Shown here: positions 1 to 11,640 of the stretch, piece after piece
Layout: the number at the start of each line of letters is the position of its first letter
How positions within the stretch are numbered: position 1 is the first letter of the stretch
Translations under genes and position numbers: made by a program
DNA from: Diaporthe sp. PMI_573
Lineage: Eukaryota; Ascomycota; Sordariomycetes; Diaporthales; Diaporthaceae
Length of the DNA stretch: 64,000 bases
Reading direction: 5' to 3'
NCBI GenBank assembly: GCA_021399435.1
Contig: JAJTUP010000035.1
Coordinates: 186,001 to 250,000 of the forward strand
Notes under the pieces: generated by a model
What the model saw: only the letters and a program-made list of their open reading frames with translations
What the model was told of the DNA's origin: nothing
Databases searched by the model: none

Positions 1-1
1 T

Positions 2-560
2 GTTATAGGACTGCTTATACGGCGGAGAGCTCTTTTTTTAGCCGTTGAATGGAACGAGTTGAAGGATCTCGCTTTGGCATGCAATCCGACCATCGGTGAT
101 CAATTAATTATCTCTAGGCGCCAGGCCATGCGTCATATTGCGGAAAATCACGTATTCTATAGAGATTAGATTAAAGGCAAACTAGCAATCGCGTCTTCGC
201 CTATTTATATCTCTACCGATCTCTGGACATTGCCATATCACCATGCTTTACTGGCTGTTTGTGCTCAATGGGTTGATCAGGATTATTAGCTGCAGAAGGC
301 GCTTCTAGGACTGCCGGAATGTTGCGACAACCACTCTGGAGAGCGGCAAGCTGATCTCATTATGAGTATTCTCGAGACGTTCGAAATCATGTTAAAACTC
401 GGCTATTACACCGGAGATAATGCTACATCAAACGACATATGTTTGGAGTTAATAGTATGTCGATTGAAAGAGAATCTTAATGTAAGTTGGCGGCTGCTTT
501 TGATTGACTAATCTAATGATGAGCGGTAGATTGACTATGACCCTATCTCGAAGATAGATA
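2..560 (+). pseudogene. hAT transposase relic (catalytic-domain N-terminal part), cut by window edge
   Basis: Reading frame 2 from about 47 gives a hAT RNase-H-like segment: 'STDLWT' then 'HHALLAVCAQW', 'ALLGLPE', 'HSGERQADL' and 'GDNATSND', in the order seen in fungal hAT transposases. Two TAG codons break it (167-169 and 287-289), both where CAG would fit. A canonical intron seems preserved at 482-529 (GTAAGT donor, TTGACTAAT branch-like site, GGTAG end), after which 'IDYDPIS' resumes the hAT pattern. Homology fades near 560. Seen: frame, stops, intron. Inferred: RIP-type decay. It cannot be functional. Confidence 0.75.
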
Positions 561-645
561 TCATCGCCGCCTTCGAATGGAGGGCGGATGCCAAGCACAC
601 GACGAGGACGCTACGGGAGGAATCAGGCCCGGATAGCAGGTGGTG

Positions 646-2502
646 AATGAGATGTACATGCACATAAGTTGACCCCGCTTGGGCCGGCACGACTGATCTT
701 CGTCCCCGAATCTATTTACTTTGTACGCAGTCTGCAGCTGTCTCCCCTTGCTCGCCCTCCCTGCTCGTGCACCCCATTTCGTTGCCAGGGCCATCGAATC
801 GCGCTTTCTCTTGACCCTCTTTGCCTTCTATGAAGAAGAAAGAAAAGAAAACCGCGATGTGCGACGCGCAGTTGAATAACCGTGGTCCGTACCTTATAGT
901 CGATGCAGGATATAATTTTCCATCATGCATCCCACTGTCAGTAAGGGCAACCTCTTTCAGCCTGAGTGCGTCTCAATGGGCGTCTTTATTGACCATCGGT
1001 CGTCACCCGCGACCACGCGTTGGCCCCACTCTACCGTAACAAGAGTCAAGCCATTCCAGTCCGGGTCTTTGGCTTGCCCCAGTCGGTGAAGTTGGTTGAA
1101 GTCAATGCGGTAAATGTTTTCAATGTTCCTCTATTTGAAGTGACTGCTTCTGCTGAGTTCCAGCCGAGGCTGTGAAAGCTAAGTCCTTGAGCCCCGCTGC
1201 TGCCTAAGAGCTACCTTGTCAGTGAAAAACCTTATGCTAAGTGTTACAGATGGACAATACTCCTCTCAACTTCGAATGGCATACAATTCCAATCAACAAT
1301 CCGTCTCCGCTTGGTTGTTGTGTTAGCACTCCACCGGAGGTGACTGGCAGACAATCACGGTAGCATTGTGGTTTTTATATCGCTGCCACTCGTGGTCGAA
1401 CTGGTCTTCGTTATTATCGGTGGCTATAATGCCGAAAAAAATCCGGGGTTTCCAGAATCCCTTCGCAAAATTTGGCGGCCACGATCGCATCCCGTATTAC
1501 AATATCATGTACTTCGGATCTATCGCACAGGCCGGGTATGGCGCTACCTATATGATGACTGCCGCGGTAACCAGTGTCACCTTATTTACATGTCCACGAG
1601 AGGAAAAAGTCGGTATTGGACTCTGTTCACGTATTTGACCACATTAAACTAGAATGCCAGGTAGCTAGAAGCCATTGGGAATTTCACGAGCTGAAAGTCA
1701 TCACAGCGAGGTTGCTAGACAGTTACCCCATTTGCCTGTGGCTAAATTGTGGATGTGATACACAAGAAGGGGTGCAAAGGTACTTCAGGCCATTAGGATA
1801 CAGCGCTGGGAGATGACAGAGCAGAGAACTCACGTATAAATTCCCCTAATGCCCTACATTGAGCCGCATGACGGTCTATAGCTCCGCCACGATGCTTATA
1901 CTAGGCAATGCTCACGAGACGCATCGCATTTTTGCCCGACGTAGATGACTGCCCCGGTGCGAAAAGTCAAACAGCCGAAGTTTGCACTAATGTGAGGTTT
2001 GAATTGCAAACAAAGGGATGGTTCTGCGCGTACACAGTCTGCTTCGAGGGAAATGACGAACTCGCCCTGGCCTGGCTACTGGACAAACTTTACACCGCCC
2101 GACAACCAGACTATGTCAGCAAAACTTGCCATCCTGCCACGACTCCTTTCGGACGTCGGAGACGTAATTCCCCGGGAAGCCTGGCTTGGCGGTATAGCTG
2201 CTTGAGTCTAAGTCACGGATATCCATGCCCAGATGCAGGCTCCCGATAGCACAGAAGCCGCAAATGACGACCGCCTCATGCATTCGACCAATCTTTCAGG
2301 TGCGCTTTTACAACCTCCCAGACGTGTGATATGACTTGTTTAGATTGCAAAATACCGTTAAGATAGCGAAATAATGTCGAAATTAAGGAATTATAGCAAA
2401 ATACTAACAGATCTGATTTTTGACCCATTTCTATCACATCTGCTAATACATCCCGAACGTGCTTGACCGCAGCCCGAAGCGACGGGATGCAGAGCAGATA
2501 CG
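646..2502. other. No supported gene
   Basis: Only short open frames without recognisable domains (for example 1368-1652 and 1908-2249 on the plus strand). No transposon end or RNA gene was seen. The stretch 2330-2460 is A/T-rich. Confidence 0.5.
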
Positions 2503-3040
2503 CTACGGGATGCAGTTCTCATCCATAGCCATTAGTCCAGTCACGACGCCCTGCTCATCAAGTAGATTTCCATCTTCCTGCTCGGGCACCGGTCGGTTCC
2601 GGAGCCGACAGGTTGTGAGAGAAGGCTATGAAAGCGGACATTGGAGTATTGTCGCCAGGCACTTGATATACGTCGGCAATGGTTTCAACCCTCGTCCTAT
2701 TGATCGTCATATTAAGTAGGTCAAAGGGAACATAGTAGACTGGGACTCCCGGCTGGATGAAGTCTTCCATGGCGGCGAAAGGGCAAGCGTGCAGCAACTC
2801 CTCTGGGAGGTCAACGGGGTCGAACTTCAGTATCCACCGAACCATACCCAGGCTCTTTCGTCGGCCGTAGGCGACGAGTAGAGATCCTGTCGCAAAATAT
2901 CACAGCATGTCGCACCTGTTCTTCACCAGCCAGAACTTCGGCTCCAGACACGAGTCCGACCCCTGCACCCGGGGCTTACCGGCGCGATCAACGACGACTT
3001 TCGCGGGACCTCACGAACTATCACGAGCACGTACCTCCGC
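2503..3040 (-). pseudogene. Decayed gene of unknown function
   Basis: The minus strand carries protein-like sequence with strongly coding composition but broken frame. Reading leftward: 'KVVVDRAGKPRVQ', 'LEPKFWLVKNRCDML', a TGA, 'YFATGSLLVAYGRRKSLG', then 'MVRWILKFDPVDLPEELLH' and 'GVPVYYVPFDLLNMTINRT'. The TGA codons near 2911 and 3013 both sit where CGA (Arg) would fit. Near the C-terminus the frame must switch to reach 'LLDEQGVVTGLMAMDENC' before the TAG at 2503-2505. I do not recognise the family. The call of a former gene rests on composition and continuity across the stops. Confidence 0.45.
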
Positions 3041-3660
3041 TATTGTGGAACTCCGTTGCATATATCTATATACGGGCTTCCGAAGCTCACTTTCTGTAGT
3101 CAAAAAACCGGTCAACTTGCTCTATTCGATATGCCATGCTCGGAATCGTGATAGGAGGACTTTGACGCAAATCACACCGTGTCACGGTACACTCATTGCC
3201 ACATTGTGGGCCGGGTACGTTACCCCACTTTAAATAATTCGCGGTCAGTCAGCTATGACATTTTTTGCATCTAATTTGACGATGAAGCCCTTTCCATCAT
3301 GATCTCTTGGTCTGCCCAGATAGCGGGTTAGATGATAGTGGAAGTCGGCGTGGATGCTGTACGAAAGTGAGCGAGCCACATACTCATGCTGTGAAGATGA
3401 ACAGCAAACAGGAAGATACCTGAACTGTGATGAAATCGGTGTATAGTCGATTACCTCGAGAATTTCATGGGCGTAAAAAAGGTTCTGCACTCGTTCTAGG
3501 GTCGCTCTTGATTTCACGCACTGAAATAGAGATGAAAGCCTCGATAGAATCTATCGGCTATCCTCCTTTTATTCACGCCTGTTCCGCCCGTGCTTTGCCA
3601 CGACTGAGAACACCTCCTGCACTCAATTTGAAGAGTTCTTTGGTCGTTAAACCGTTTGAA
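3041..3660. other. No supported gene
   Basis: A minus-strand open frame at 3245-3517 has coding-like composition but no ATG start and no recognised domain. Nothing else is supported here. Confidence 0.4.
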
Positions 3661-4667
3661 TTATAACATCTTATAGCTGCTCCAGATCAACATTGCAGAT
3701 GAAATCTTCTGTTGATTGTTTTGTAATTCCTGGATGAGGGCTAGACATTGCTGCTGCTCCTGCTGGACCTGCGCAAGCTGGTCTCGCAGCCTATCCATCT
3801 CTGTCTTCGCCAATGGCCCAGCCTCGCCACGCCCTAAATTCCTGCCTGGTTGGATGTCGAGGAGAGCGTACTGGCCGGTGGGGCCGTCCATGAGGTCCTC
3901 GGCGTCGCTATCCTGCTCGAGACCTCCCGACGAGTCCTTGCTGGCCTGCTTCTTCCTCTTTCTGCCGCCGGTCTTGTTCGGCTTCGTGATGAGCCATTGC
4001 AGGGCCGGGTGAGCTCGCAGGAAATAGGGGTGCGCATATTCGCTTGGGCTCTTGGATTTCTTTTCGCTCGCCCTCATGGAGTTGTCGGACAGCCAGACTC
4101 GCTTGCGAAACCTGTATATGTGTAGCTGGCGGACAAACGAGGCGTAGTTGTTGTGCTTGAACATCTTGGGTATCAGCTTCTTCGCGAAGTCCTCCTCGTC
4201 GAGCACGATGAACGAGTCGCCCTTCTCTGACCACCGGATGAGTTCGCTGTTGCTACCATTGTTGAGAAAGCTGTAAAGCAGTCAGCAGGAGTCGTCCGGA
4301 CACGGTGCCGTACGTCGGGTGGAGGGTATACAAACCTGGAGAGCTTCAGCACGAACGGCGTGATACTCCTCTTCTGGTTTGGTCCGTGGTTCTCTTTTGT
4401 GGCCTCCTCCTCGATCTTCCTCGCGCGCTCCAGGAGAAGTCTGAGATGCTCCTCGCTCAGCGCTTCGTTGGGTAGCGGCATGAAGGCGCCATCGCCTTCC
4501 AGGGTGCCCCATTGGTCGGGCGGGGCGTCGAACGGAGAGCGCGGCGCCGTGGAAACGAGCGCTCTGCTGCTAGCGGGATCGCGGATGGCCAGGGCATTCG
4601 ATGGGGTCGGGGCTTGCGATGGCGACAGGAAGGGGTGGCCGGGTGGGGCAGACTGTTGCGCAAGCAT
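3661..4667 (-). CDS. Heat-shock-factor (HSF)-type transcription factor, short divergent form
   Basis: Two exons (4336-4667 and 3661-4270) joined across a 65-nt intron give 313 residues. The intron splits the DNA-binding domain so that 'PFVLKLS' continues as 'SFLNNGSNSELIRWSEKGDS'. The domain runs on through 'KLIPKMFKHNNYASFVRQL' to 'SDNSMRASE', the signature of fungal Hsf1 proteins (nuclear, binding nGAAn elements of chaperone genes). A glutamine-rich heptad region follows (from 'TEMDRLRDQLAQVQQEQQQ'), where HSFs trimerise, but the protein stops about 30 residues later; typical fungal Hsf1 is about twice as long. The usually invariant QLNMYGFHKR is QLHIYRFRKR here, changing an Asn and a Gly next to the recognition helix. 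The start is the first in-frame ATG (4667). It is probably a diverged or truncated paralogue, not the essential HSF1. Confidence 0.8.
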
Positions 4668-5504
4668 ATTGTAATCAAGGACGCGGCTGAGCTTCAAAAG
4701 CAGAGGTTGGCAGTTAGCGTGAGGGAAAGGGAGGAAGCATCGAAGCGGTCCTACTTTTGATAGCTGGAGATGAACTCTTTAGTATGTAGTTGTGGTGAAG
4801 GATGGGATGTATGGTACGAAGTACACGCAGAGATTACATGGAGGACGAGAGATTGATATAGCTGTCAACCATTTCAACCCCCCCCCCCAAACCCCCCAAG
4901 GCTCTCCACGCTGCTAAAGCCCTGCCATGATAAGCCGAAACCTACTTAGTACCTACCATGCAAAAGGCCCCGAGCACCAGCTTTTCGCAGCCCGATGCAA
5001 ACTTGCAACTAGTTAGGGCGACCTAGTCGTGCAAGTGCCGAGAACCGCGACAAGAATTAATAAAGGGACGCGTGTGCCTCGAATAGTCCTGCAGGAGTTT
5101 TTTGGTGAACGCCTGAAGCGCAGGGCCGTGCATCCATAAGCTGGATAGAAACATCTTGTAGGCTCTGGCCTGAGAATCGTCTGTCCACGAGTATATTCCG
5201 TTCTTCGGCTGTGGCTCTCGGAACAATAGACCGCATGGTACATTCTTAGCAGGCAGCAGGAGGGGTTGTGTAACGCAACACGGCTAGCGACAGGTAGGGG
5301 ACACGTTCGGCAACCTCTCTCGGACCAAAGTTAGCCCCTGTTTTGTCACAGTATAAATCGGTAAGAACATTGCAGAATCAACTGAGGACCAGGTGTGTCT
5401 TCCCCGTTTACAGCTTCAGAAGTATCACTACATGAATGACTACCGTTATTTCTCCTCACCCAAATAAGTTTTAGGCCCACAGTCTTCCGACGTTGCAGAG
5501 CAAC
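4668..5504. other. Intergenic region upstream of the HSF-like gene
   Basis: Contains a C-homopolymer near 4880-4890. A minus-strand frame at 5023-5226 has coding-like composition ('YSWTDDSQARAYKMFLSSL') but no ATG and no recognised family; it may be a gene scrap. Confidence 0.35.
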
Positions 5505-6290
5505 ATGAGAAACACACCCGCAGGCAACACGGCCCCAAAAAACCTCGTGCCTGAGACTGGCAACACACAATCACTCAACTGTCTACACCTAGGTGTACCC
5601 CGGCCTGCGGCACTGGGCAGTGGTGCGCAGGGTCCGGTGGCCCCGGGTCAGAGAATGACCGATTTACAGCGAATTCTGGTCACCAACGCCATCCAGGCTG
5701 CGAATCCGCGCCCAGACGACGTCGAGGCGTGTGTGCTACTTGTGCTGTATAAAAAAACTCTTTCTCCGAAGAAAGTTGAAACATTTTTGGTCGAACTTCA
5801 GCAAGTCTGCGAAGAAGCGCTAGGCGTCGGAGCTGCCAGGGACGCAAGGCCTCCAACACCACCTAGTGCCATTTCTGAATCAAACTCAGCAGACCCGGTA
5901 CCTGGCACGCTCCAGGATGACGGAGCGCTGCAAGCAGCAGCTGCACGCAGCGTCAAGGACACAGTAGGTCACGCCGTGGCAAAGAGACCTCCGACCCTGC
6001 GAGTCGAAGGAGCGAGGCTTGTACCTGCAAGCGACAAGGCGATTCCGTTGCTAAGGAATCTCCCACCAAGTTCGCACTCACAAGACGTCCATGAACCTCC
6101 AGTCACCCACATAGGACCATCGCCGTATAAAGCCCAGTTGGACGACTCCTGCGCCGGCTTGGGCACTCAATCTGCAAAGACGTGGACTCCCCAGCCTTGG
6201 TCTGACTGCACCGCCGTCTTTCTCGGACCAGACGCAGGACGACAGGCCGCTAGTTTCGTCACAAGTCTATGTTATCATTTGAAAGAGTAG
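5505..6290 (+). CDS. Orphan protein, family duplicated at 13.2 kb
   Basis: A 261-residue frame from the first in-frame ATG (5505) to TAG. I do not recognise the family. The N-terminal half holds a short helical stretch ('TDLQRILVTNAIQAANPRPD' to 'LVELQQVCEEAL'). The C-terminal half ('ASDKAIPLLR', 'THIGPSPYKAQLDDSCAGLG', 'FLGPDAGRQAASF') matches the minus-strand fragment at 13189-13575 over about 80 residues. That two copies stay alignable at protein level suggests a once-selected protein. It is uncertain whether translation ends at 6288 or an intron begins there (GTAGGT overlaps the stop). Its neighbours are transposon pieces. Confidence 0.5.
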   Translation: MRNTPAGNTAPKNLVPETGNTQSLNCLHLGVPRPAALGSGAQGPVAPGQRMTDLQRILVTNAIQAANPRPDDVEACVLLVLYKKTLSPKKVETFLVELQQVCEEALGVGAARDARPPTPPSAISESNSADPVPGTLQDDGALQAAAARSVKDTVGHAVAKRPPTLRVEGARLVPASDKAIPLLRNLPPSSHSQDVHEPPVTHIGPSPYKAQLDDSCAGLGTQSAKTWTPQPWSDCTAVFLGPDAGRQAASFVTSLCYHLKE

Positions 6291-6500
6291 GTAGAGACAG
6301 GTATAAGTTTACGAAGGACTTAATGGAAAGCGGCCAGAAAGACCCCTAAACACTTTGAACGATGATGAGGGATCAGAATAAGCTCGCATTAGGAGATGAG
6401 AGAAGCTCTTGATCGGTTCGCTCAGTTCTTTGTCGAGCCGTTGTTTCTGGAATTTCAACTTCGTTACGCGGAAAAAGGGATCTGGGAAGTGCAGGCGGCT

Positions 6501-7349
6501 TCACCTCAATTTCAGATGGGGCCTGGCTGAAGTATACTCCGGCAGGCCAAGGACCAGCTTCGACGGGACTCCATTTTTATCAATATAAAAACAGACAATC
6601 CCATATAGAGCGTGCCGATTCCTTGAGCGCCAACCATCGAATGCAATATGGATTTGACCTGGGACACTCCTCAAGTGGTCGATTATGCGCGTCTTTTGTC
6701 GGAGATGAAGGTCGACAATTCGCCTTCGAACGGTATCGTGGGAGATATGGGCATTCGTCGCTGCAACCGATGGGTTCAGGTATTCGAATATACGTCGAAG
6801 CCGGCAATGCTCGGGCTGGCGAAAAGAGACGTTGGCGTCGACCACCCACTCGAGAAGCAGTCTCTGAAAGTGGTCCCTATCGAAGCGTTGGATGAGAGCG
6901 TTCGCGATAGCTTGCTCTTTAGGGTCTGAAGTGTCGAGATTCAGCATCTCCACGATATTCCTTGAGGGAGTCTTCTCCCTCATCCCCTTCCCAAGAGCGG
7001 GCGGCCTCTTCCCGGTCCCGTCGACGAGCTTGTGTTCTCTGAATAGATGCTTCTCGATATTCTGGGTGCCAACGGCGGAGTAGTCTGACGTTCTAGACTT
7101 CGGCTTCTTGAGGCAAGGCTTGCAAACCCATTTCCTCTCGGTGGGAGAATCGTTACGTTGAATGTCAAAACCATGCTGCCAGACCCAGGACGTCTGCCTG
7201 CCAGCACGCTCAGAAATCGTAAAGGCCGGAAACTTGTTCCATGGAAAGATTTTCCATTCATCTGGCAAAGAATCCAAGTTCGTAAACGGTGCGTTGGTTG
7301 AGTTGCTGTCCGAAGCTCGCCGGCGCTTCGTAGGTACGTTGATATCCAT
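6501..7349 (-). pseudogene. hAT transposase, N-terminal piece (BED finger plus start of catalytic domain)
   Basis: From ATG 7349 the frame reads a BED-type zinc finger ('SWVWQHGFDIQ' to 'ERKWVCKPCLKK', later 'HLFREH'), the linker 'QAIANALIQRFDRDHFQRLL', 'IFEYLNPSV', and the start of the RNase-H fold ('PGQIHIAFDGWRSRNRHALY', 'LVLGLPE'). It then leaves the hAT pattern ('YTSARPHLKLR') and stops at 6501. Only the first of the catalytic acidic residues remains, so it is inactive. It lies next to a second hAT piece whose start overlaps it in homology, meaning the two come from different copies. Confidence 0.85.
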
Positions 7350-7611
7350 TTTGGCTGCAGGAAAGGGATGCAATGTTTTGTTGAAGGGTTTATTTTCCGC
7401 GTGGTGACAGGGAACGCGGCGCACACGCGTTCGCGAGGCTTAAGTACCGAATACATTGATGCATGTGCAAATAGTTCGAAGTGGAAAGTACCAGTGACAA
7501 AGTCCGACGGACGCGACTTACGGGGCTGCGAATGATACCCTGGACCACCGCCGTTCTCAACCGTTTCAACCGGTGGTTAACGTTGAAGCCATCGCGATGG
7601 AATTGAGGCTG

Positions 7612-8226
7612 TCAACGTCGAGGCGAGATTGAATTGATTGAATTGACGCACGGGCCTTCCACTTCAACAATATTGAAATGGTGGAGGTGGAGGTGGAATT
7701 GATCGCCAGCCTGGACGAAGTTGTGCGCTTTCCCGACAGGACCCTTCCGCATCCACTCGTCATGGGTTGCTCTCGCCAAAGGTTCCCCCTTGACGAGAGA
7801 CTTCTCAAACGCATCAACATCCTTTCCAAAGAGAAGGGATTTAACAACAAGGTTAAGGATGTGTCCCATGCATCGAACGCGTCGTTGAACCGGGTCGAAC
7901 TTCAGCTCTTCTGCAATCTCCGCCATTGCCGTTTCATTATTTGTTGCATTATCGAGAGTGAAGTAACCGACCTTGTCCTCGATGCCAAACGACCTGATGA
8001 TCTCGAGGATCTCGGCGGCAATGTTCTCGCCAGTATGTCGTTCTACCAGCTCCGGAATGCCGAGCACGACTTTTTGGAGCTGATTCTCGTGGTCTCTGAA
8101 GACATCCGTCACGCCATATAATGCGTGACGATTCCTAGTCCTTGCGCCGTCAAAAGCAATGTGGATCTGACCCGGCGACCTCTTCAGGTGACGTTGGTGC
8201 GGAGGATTGGAAGTTATGAAATGCAT
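7612..8226 (-). pseudogene. hAT transposase, catalytic-domain piece
   Basis: Begins within the RNase-H fold ('PGQIHIAFDGARTRNRHALY'), continues 'ERHTGENIAAEILEIIRSFG', 'VGYFTLDNATNNE' (second catalytic Asp region) and 'VRCMGHILNLVVKSLLFGKD', to 'GPVGKAHNFVQ'. After about 7700 it becomes a low-complexity tail encoded by a (CCACCT)-like microsatellite and then stops. The BED finger and the hATC dimerisation domain are missing. It overlaps the 6501-7349 piece in homology but lies before it in transcription order, so the locus holds two partial copies rather than one split copy. Confidence 0.8.
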
Positions 8227-8261
8227 TGCCCGCTAATTATCTGGCGAGCATGGGCCGGTTC

Positions 8262-9573
8262 TCATGTCTCGGCAGTACTGCTTTCCTGCCGTTCGAGCCA
8301 TTTCTCCTGGCTAACTTGGGAGGCCGACGACTCCCTGGTATTCAAGTGTTGGTTGTTGTGCACAGCAGTGCTGGTGCCGATGTCTGCGCTCGTCTGCGTG
8401 CCGAAGGCTCGCTCCAACGTGGAGTCCCATTCTATCTGCAGGTCTGTCACGAGCTGGAAATCGGTGTTCAGCCTTCTCGAGCGGTTTGCGAATTCGAGGA
8501 GACGGTTCAGAATCGTGATTTCGCATTCTGTTCTCGCGTCAGCGTGCGTGGGGTCTCCTTGCAGAAGGAGTTGGAGGAGCTCGGTGTTTGAACAGCATGG
8601 TACATACGGAGCTTTACACTGTAAACAAAAATCTTGTATCCCAACTGGATCAGATACAATCCAGCATACTGTTCCGCCGTTGTCAGCAGGGGCTCATACA
8701 AGGTTGGAAACTCCTTGAAGACCAGTAAGTTTTGATGAAAGGTTGATTACCTCTAGGACCAAGATTGTGATATCCAGAAACAAAATGATTATATTCACAA
8801 TTATGAGTTGCGTGAGGATGTTCTTCACGACTCGTAGTGAGGTGCTAGCCCTCGGACTCGCGTACTGCCTGATGCTAGTAGGTTCCCCAATAGCCTTGGG
8901 CTTCGAGTAGCGGCCGAGCAAGTCGCGGGACTTCCAGAGATACAGTCCGGATATGAAGGTTTCCTGTGTAAAGAACATCGTGATGTTGATTCTCTCGAAT
9001 ACGCTGTGTCCAGGCCGATGTCAACATGCGTCCGCGGGCATAGGTGTGTTTATCCCTGCCTCCGCGTACTGACCTGTAGGCTTCTGTGAAAGGAACAGAT
9101 TTCGGGGGCTGCAAGCGAGTCCCTACTGTGAGGACAGTCCCAGTAATATGGATCGTTACGCCATTGATTATGATCATCCAAAGGACCAGGCGTAGCACCC
9201 TTGGGGTGATGGCCAAGAGATGAAGACGCGAGTAGAGTACCACTGACTGTCCGGTGACCATGAAAACCCATCCAATACACGACATGATCCCATTTATCAT
9301 GGTGTTCACCTGAGGTGTTGCGACGCTGATGATCTGGGAAGCCGAGCAGATGAGGATACCGGCGGTCGATAATATCATTGCCCAAAAATAGAGCGTCCAC
9401 AGCCTCTTGGGTGTCAGGAAAATCATGGGGAACATCCCCACTGCGTTCCATATGGAAGCGCCGAGGAAGCACGCAACGAGAAAGCGTTCTCCCGACGACA
9501 TCTGTCTCGTGTCCACGATATTGGTGGTGTCCACTCGCCTCAGTAGCACCTCCATCACAGCTGGCGACCCCAT
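8262..9573 (-). CDS. Fungal multi-pass membrane protein (DUF7703-like)
   Basis: Four exons (9074-9573, 8751-9003, 8608-8668, 8262-8527) separated by introns of 70, 82 and 80 nt (donors GTCAGT, GTAATC, GTATGT) join in frame to 359 residues with no stop. The protein shows about seven hydrophobic segments: 'FLVACFLGASIWNAVGMFP', 'LWTLYFWAMILSTAGILIC', 'INGIMSCIGWVFMVTGQSVV', 'LRLVLWMIIINGVTIHITGT', 'ETFISGLYLW', 'LTQLIIVNIIILFLDITILV' and 'YAGLYLIQLGYKIFVYSVKL'. The motif 'TGQSVVLYSRLHLL' is, from memory, a hallmark of the fungal integral membrane family DUF7703; function unknown. The tail is hydrophilic and cytosol-like. An in-frame ATG at 9693 is an alternative start. This is one of the few intact genes here. 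Confidence 0.85.
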
Positions 9574-10465
9574 TGCTACTGGAGCTGGTGTGGGAAAAAT
9601 TGAGCCCAGTGATCGTGGGTAGGAAAGAGAACTAGAATGAGAGAAACGATATGAAGCTTCCGTTGCAGGCTTTAGGTGTTCTAGTGCTTCCATTGCCCAT
9701 GCGCCTCTGTAGCCGTCCAATTGGATGGTCTTGGTCAACTCGCGGTATCAAAACTCAAAATGCATTAACTCTGGGTGACAACAAATCACACCTCGGCCGT
9801 ACATCACTGCGTCATGGGTAGCCCCGTGTGAGGGGACGGCCTGATCATCCACAAATGCAGCCTGACTCGGTTCATGCCCAAACTTGGATGTATCAAGATC
9901 ATTCTTGGGTTACATCCGATCGTTGTGCAAACGATACCGCCGGGAAGCGATCCTGCAAAGGATAAGACACAGGTCTGCTCAAATAATCTGTGTGACCCAA
10001 AACCACAAAGAGCGGCGCGGAATGTGCCGGACTGAGGCGAACGAGTCCCATTGTTGCTGAATTGCCCATATATATACCCAGATCTGCTATGTACGTGCGA
10101 CTTAGCCTGGAAGCTAGTCCGACGACAGCACCTTGTAGAGGAACACTATCGCCCCTTTTGCTAATAGGCATTGAATGGCACCGCCTGTCCATGCACCGGC
10201 GGTGGCAATTGCGACACCGAAGCGCCGTGGCGCATCAGAGCGACAATGCAATTGGACATCCAAACGTGCCATGCAGCGACAAGCTGCATGACTGATGAAG
10301 CCTTCTCTGCCGATCAATTCAGTGGTTTGTATCAGACGTCGCTGCCCAACTCTGCCCAACCCTGCCCAACCCTGCCCAACCGTTTCCCAGTTGCTTGTGC
10401 ATTGCCAATCCCACCTTCGTCGTGGCGTCTTTTTCGCCTTCCTGTGTTTCTCGGAATTTGGCGCT
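9574..10465. other. No supported gene
   Basis: Overlapping minus-strand frames (9899-10192 and 10114-10518) have hydrophobic stretches such as 'GVAIATAGAWTGGAIQCLLA' but no consistent frame, start or family. A short tandem repeat lies inside. Confidence 0.35.
10349..10382. repeat. Tandem repeat of a 10-mer (CTGCCCAACC)
   Basis: About three and a half consecutive copies of CTGCCCAACC, the first slightly diverged. Too few units to call a functional array. Confidence 0.7.
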
Positions 10466-11322
10466 CTAGTCGTCTCGGTCAAGTGCCGGAGCTTGGACTC
10501 TTCCATGCGCCAGAACACGGTCAGGTGCCCAAGGCCGAGCGCTCCACTCCACCAAGTAGACCTCCTCTGCTACTACATTTGTCTCGCCACTCCTGCCGGC
10601 ATCCTCACGAATCAATTCATCGGGCATCGATGGCCAGCTTGACGACTGCACTTTCATCGCAGAGTCCTTTCTTGCGCTTTGCATCTGGCTGGGATATGTC
10701 TCAAGCACAACAGATGCGGGCCGTCGTGAACCCATTGGAGAAAGGTGTAGTATTGGAGGCATATCCTGTTGGTTCTGCTCGTGCTGAGCTTCTTTCGTCA
10801 CGTCTAGTGGTAGCGGTCTTGATGCGTCTATTTCGCTAATTGAATCTGCCACGCCGGTGCCACGGATCGTGTAGGAATTGTAATCCGCCACGTCCTCGAG
10901 ATAGGAATAGGGTTGTGCATTTGGCTCTGGCGTCACAGGCACCCCATATGTGTCATGGTGGTTAAAAAAGCGAACGGTCTGTGGTGGCGGAATTGGGTGA
11001 TCGAGGCCTGGAGAACTTCTATTGAAAGACCCGACCATGTCAAGGGAAGCTTGAGCCATGCTGGCTTGAGTGGCCGTGGGCGAAGATTCATGGCTCGATG
11101 TACTTAGGCCAACAGAGTCGGGATTCATTTCGGACGTCTTTGAGTATATCTGGCTGGTAAAGGCTTCAAGGAGACTCCTGCGGCTACTGCTGCAATAGCT
11201 GTCGTGGGAGGAAGTAAGTTGGTCGTCGGAGGCGGGAACCCGTTGGTCGTCGCAGGTAAATAGGTACAGCAAGTATTCTCCCGCGCAGATTTTTGGAAGG
11301 GGGATCGAGGTCGTGACATCAT
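10466..11322 (-). CDS. Low-complexity hypothetical protein, possible frameshift near its start
   Basis: The minus strand is open to 10466 with a Ser/Pro/Gln-rich, disordered-looking protein ('PPILHLSPMGSRRP', 'VPVTPEPNAQPYSYLEDV'). The first in-frame ATG is at 11128 (220 residues). Upstream coding-like sequence in this frame ('DDQRVPASDDQLTSSHDSY') has no ATG. An ATG at 11322 in another frame ('MMSRPRSPFQKSARE') would join it through a single-base shift near 11276. No family is recognised. It could be a frameshifted gene or chance open frames; the joined reading looks more natural. Confidence 0.35.
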
Positions 11323-11640
11323 CTTCTTTTTACTGGTCGGAGTTGCTGTAGTTGGGCAGAATACGATACGGTCTATATGCGTGGTGATCTATAACTCGAA
11401 ATTCTACTGGCCCAGCGATTATCGACATGAGAAAACTAATGGCCAATCACAGCATTCGACTATTACGTATAATAAATTGTGCGCGCGTGTGTATATTAAC
11501 GCACTAAGGGTGTTGGAGCTCGAGACAACGCCCAGGTTTGTCAAGGACGGCGCGCAAAAGGTAAGCAAAGTACGAGTTCGAGTTCGAGGTCGAGCTCTCG
11601 TCTGCTCTCACAGCCCCTTTCTAACCTCTCATCTCCTTAC
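11323..11640. other. No supported gene
   Basis: A/T-rich sequence leading into the hAT C-terminal fragment; nothing recognised. Confidence 0.4.

Noticed and set aside
1366..1816. Three overlapping plus-strand frames
   Set aside because: None has a consistent coding frame or recognised motif; likely chance in a degenerate region.
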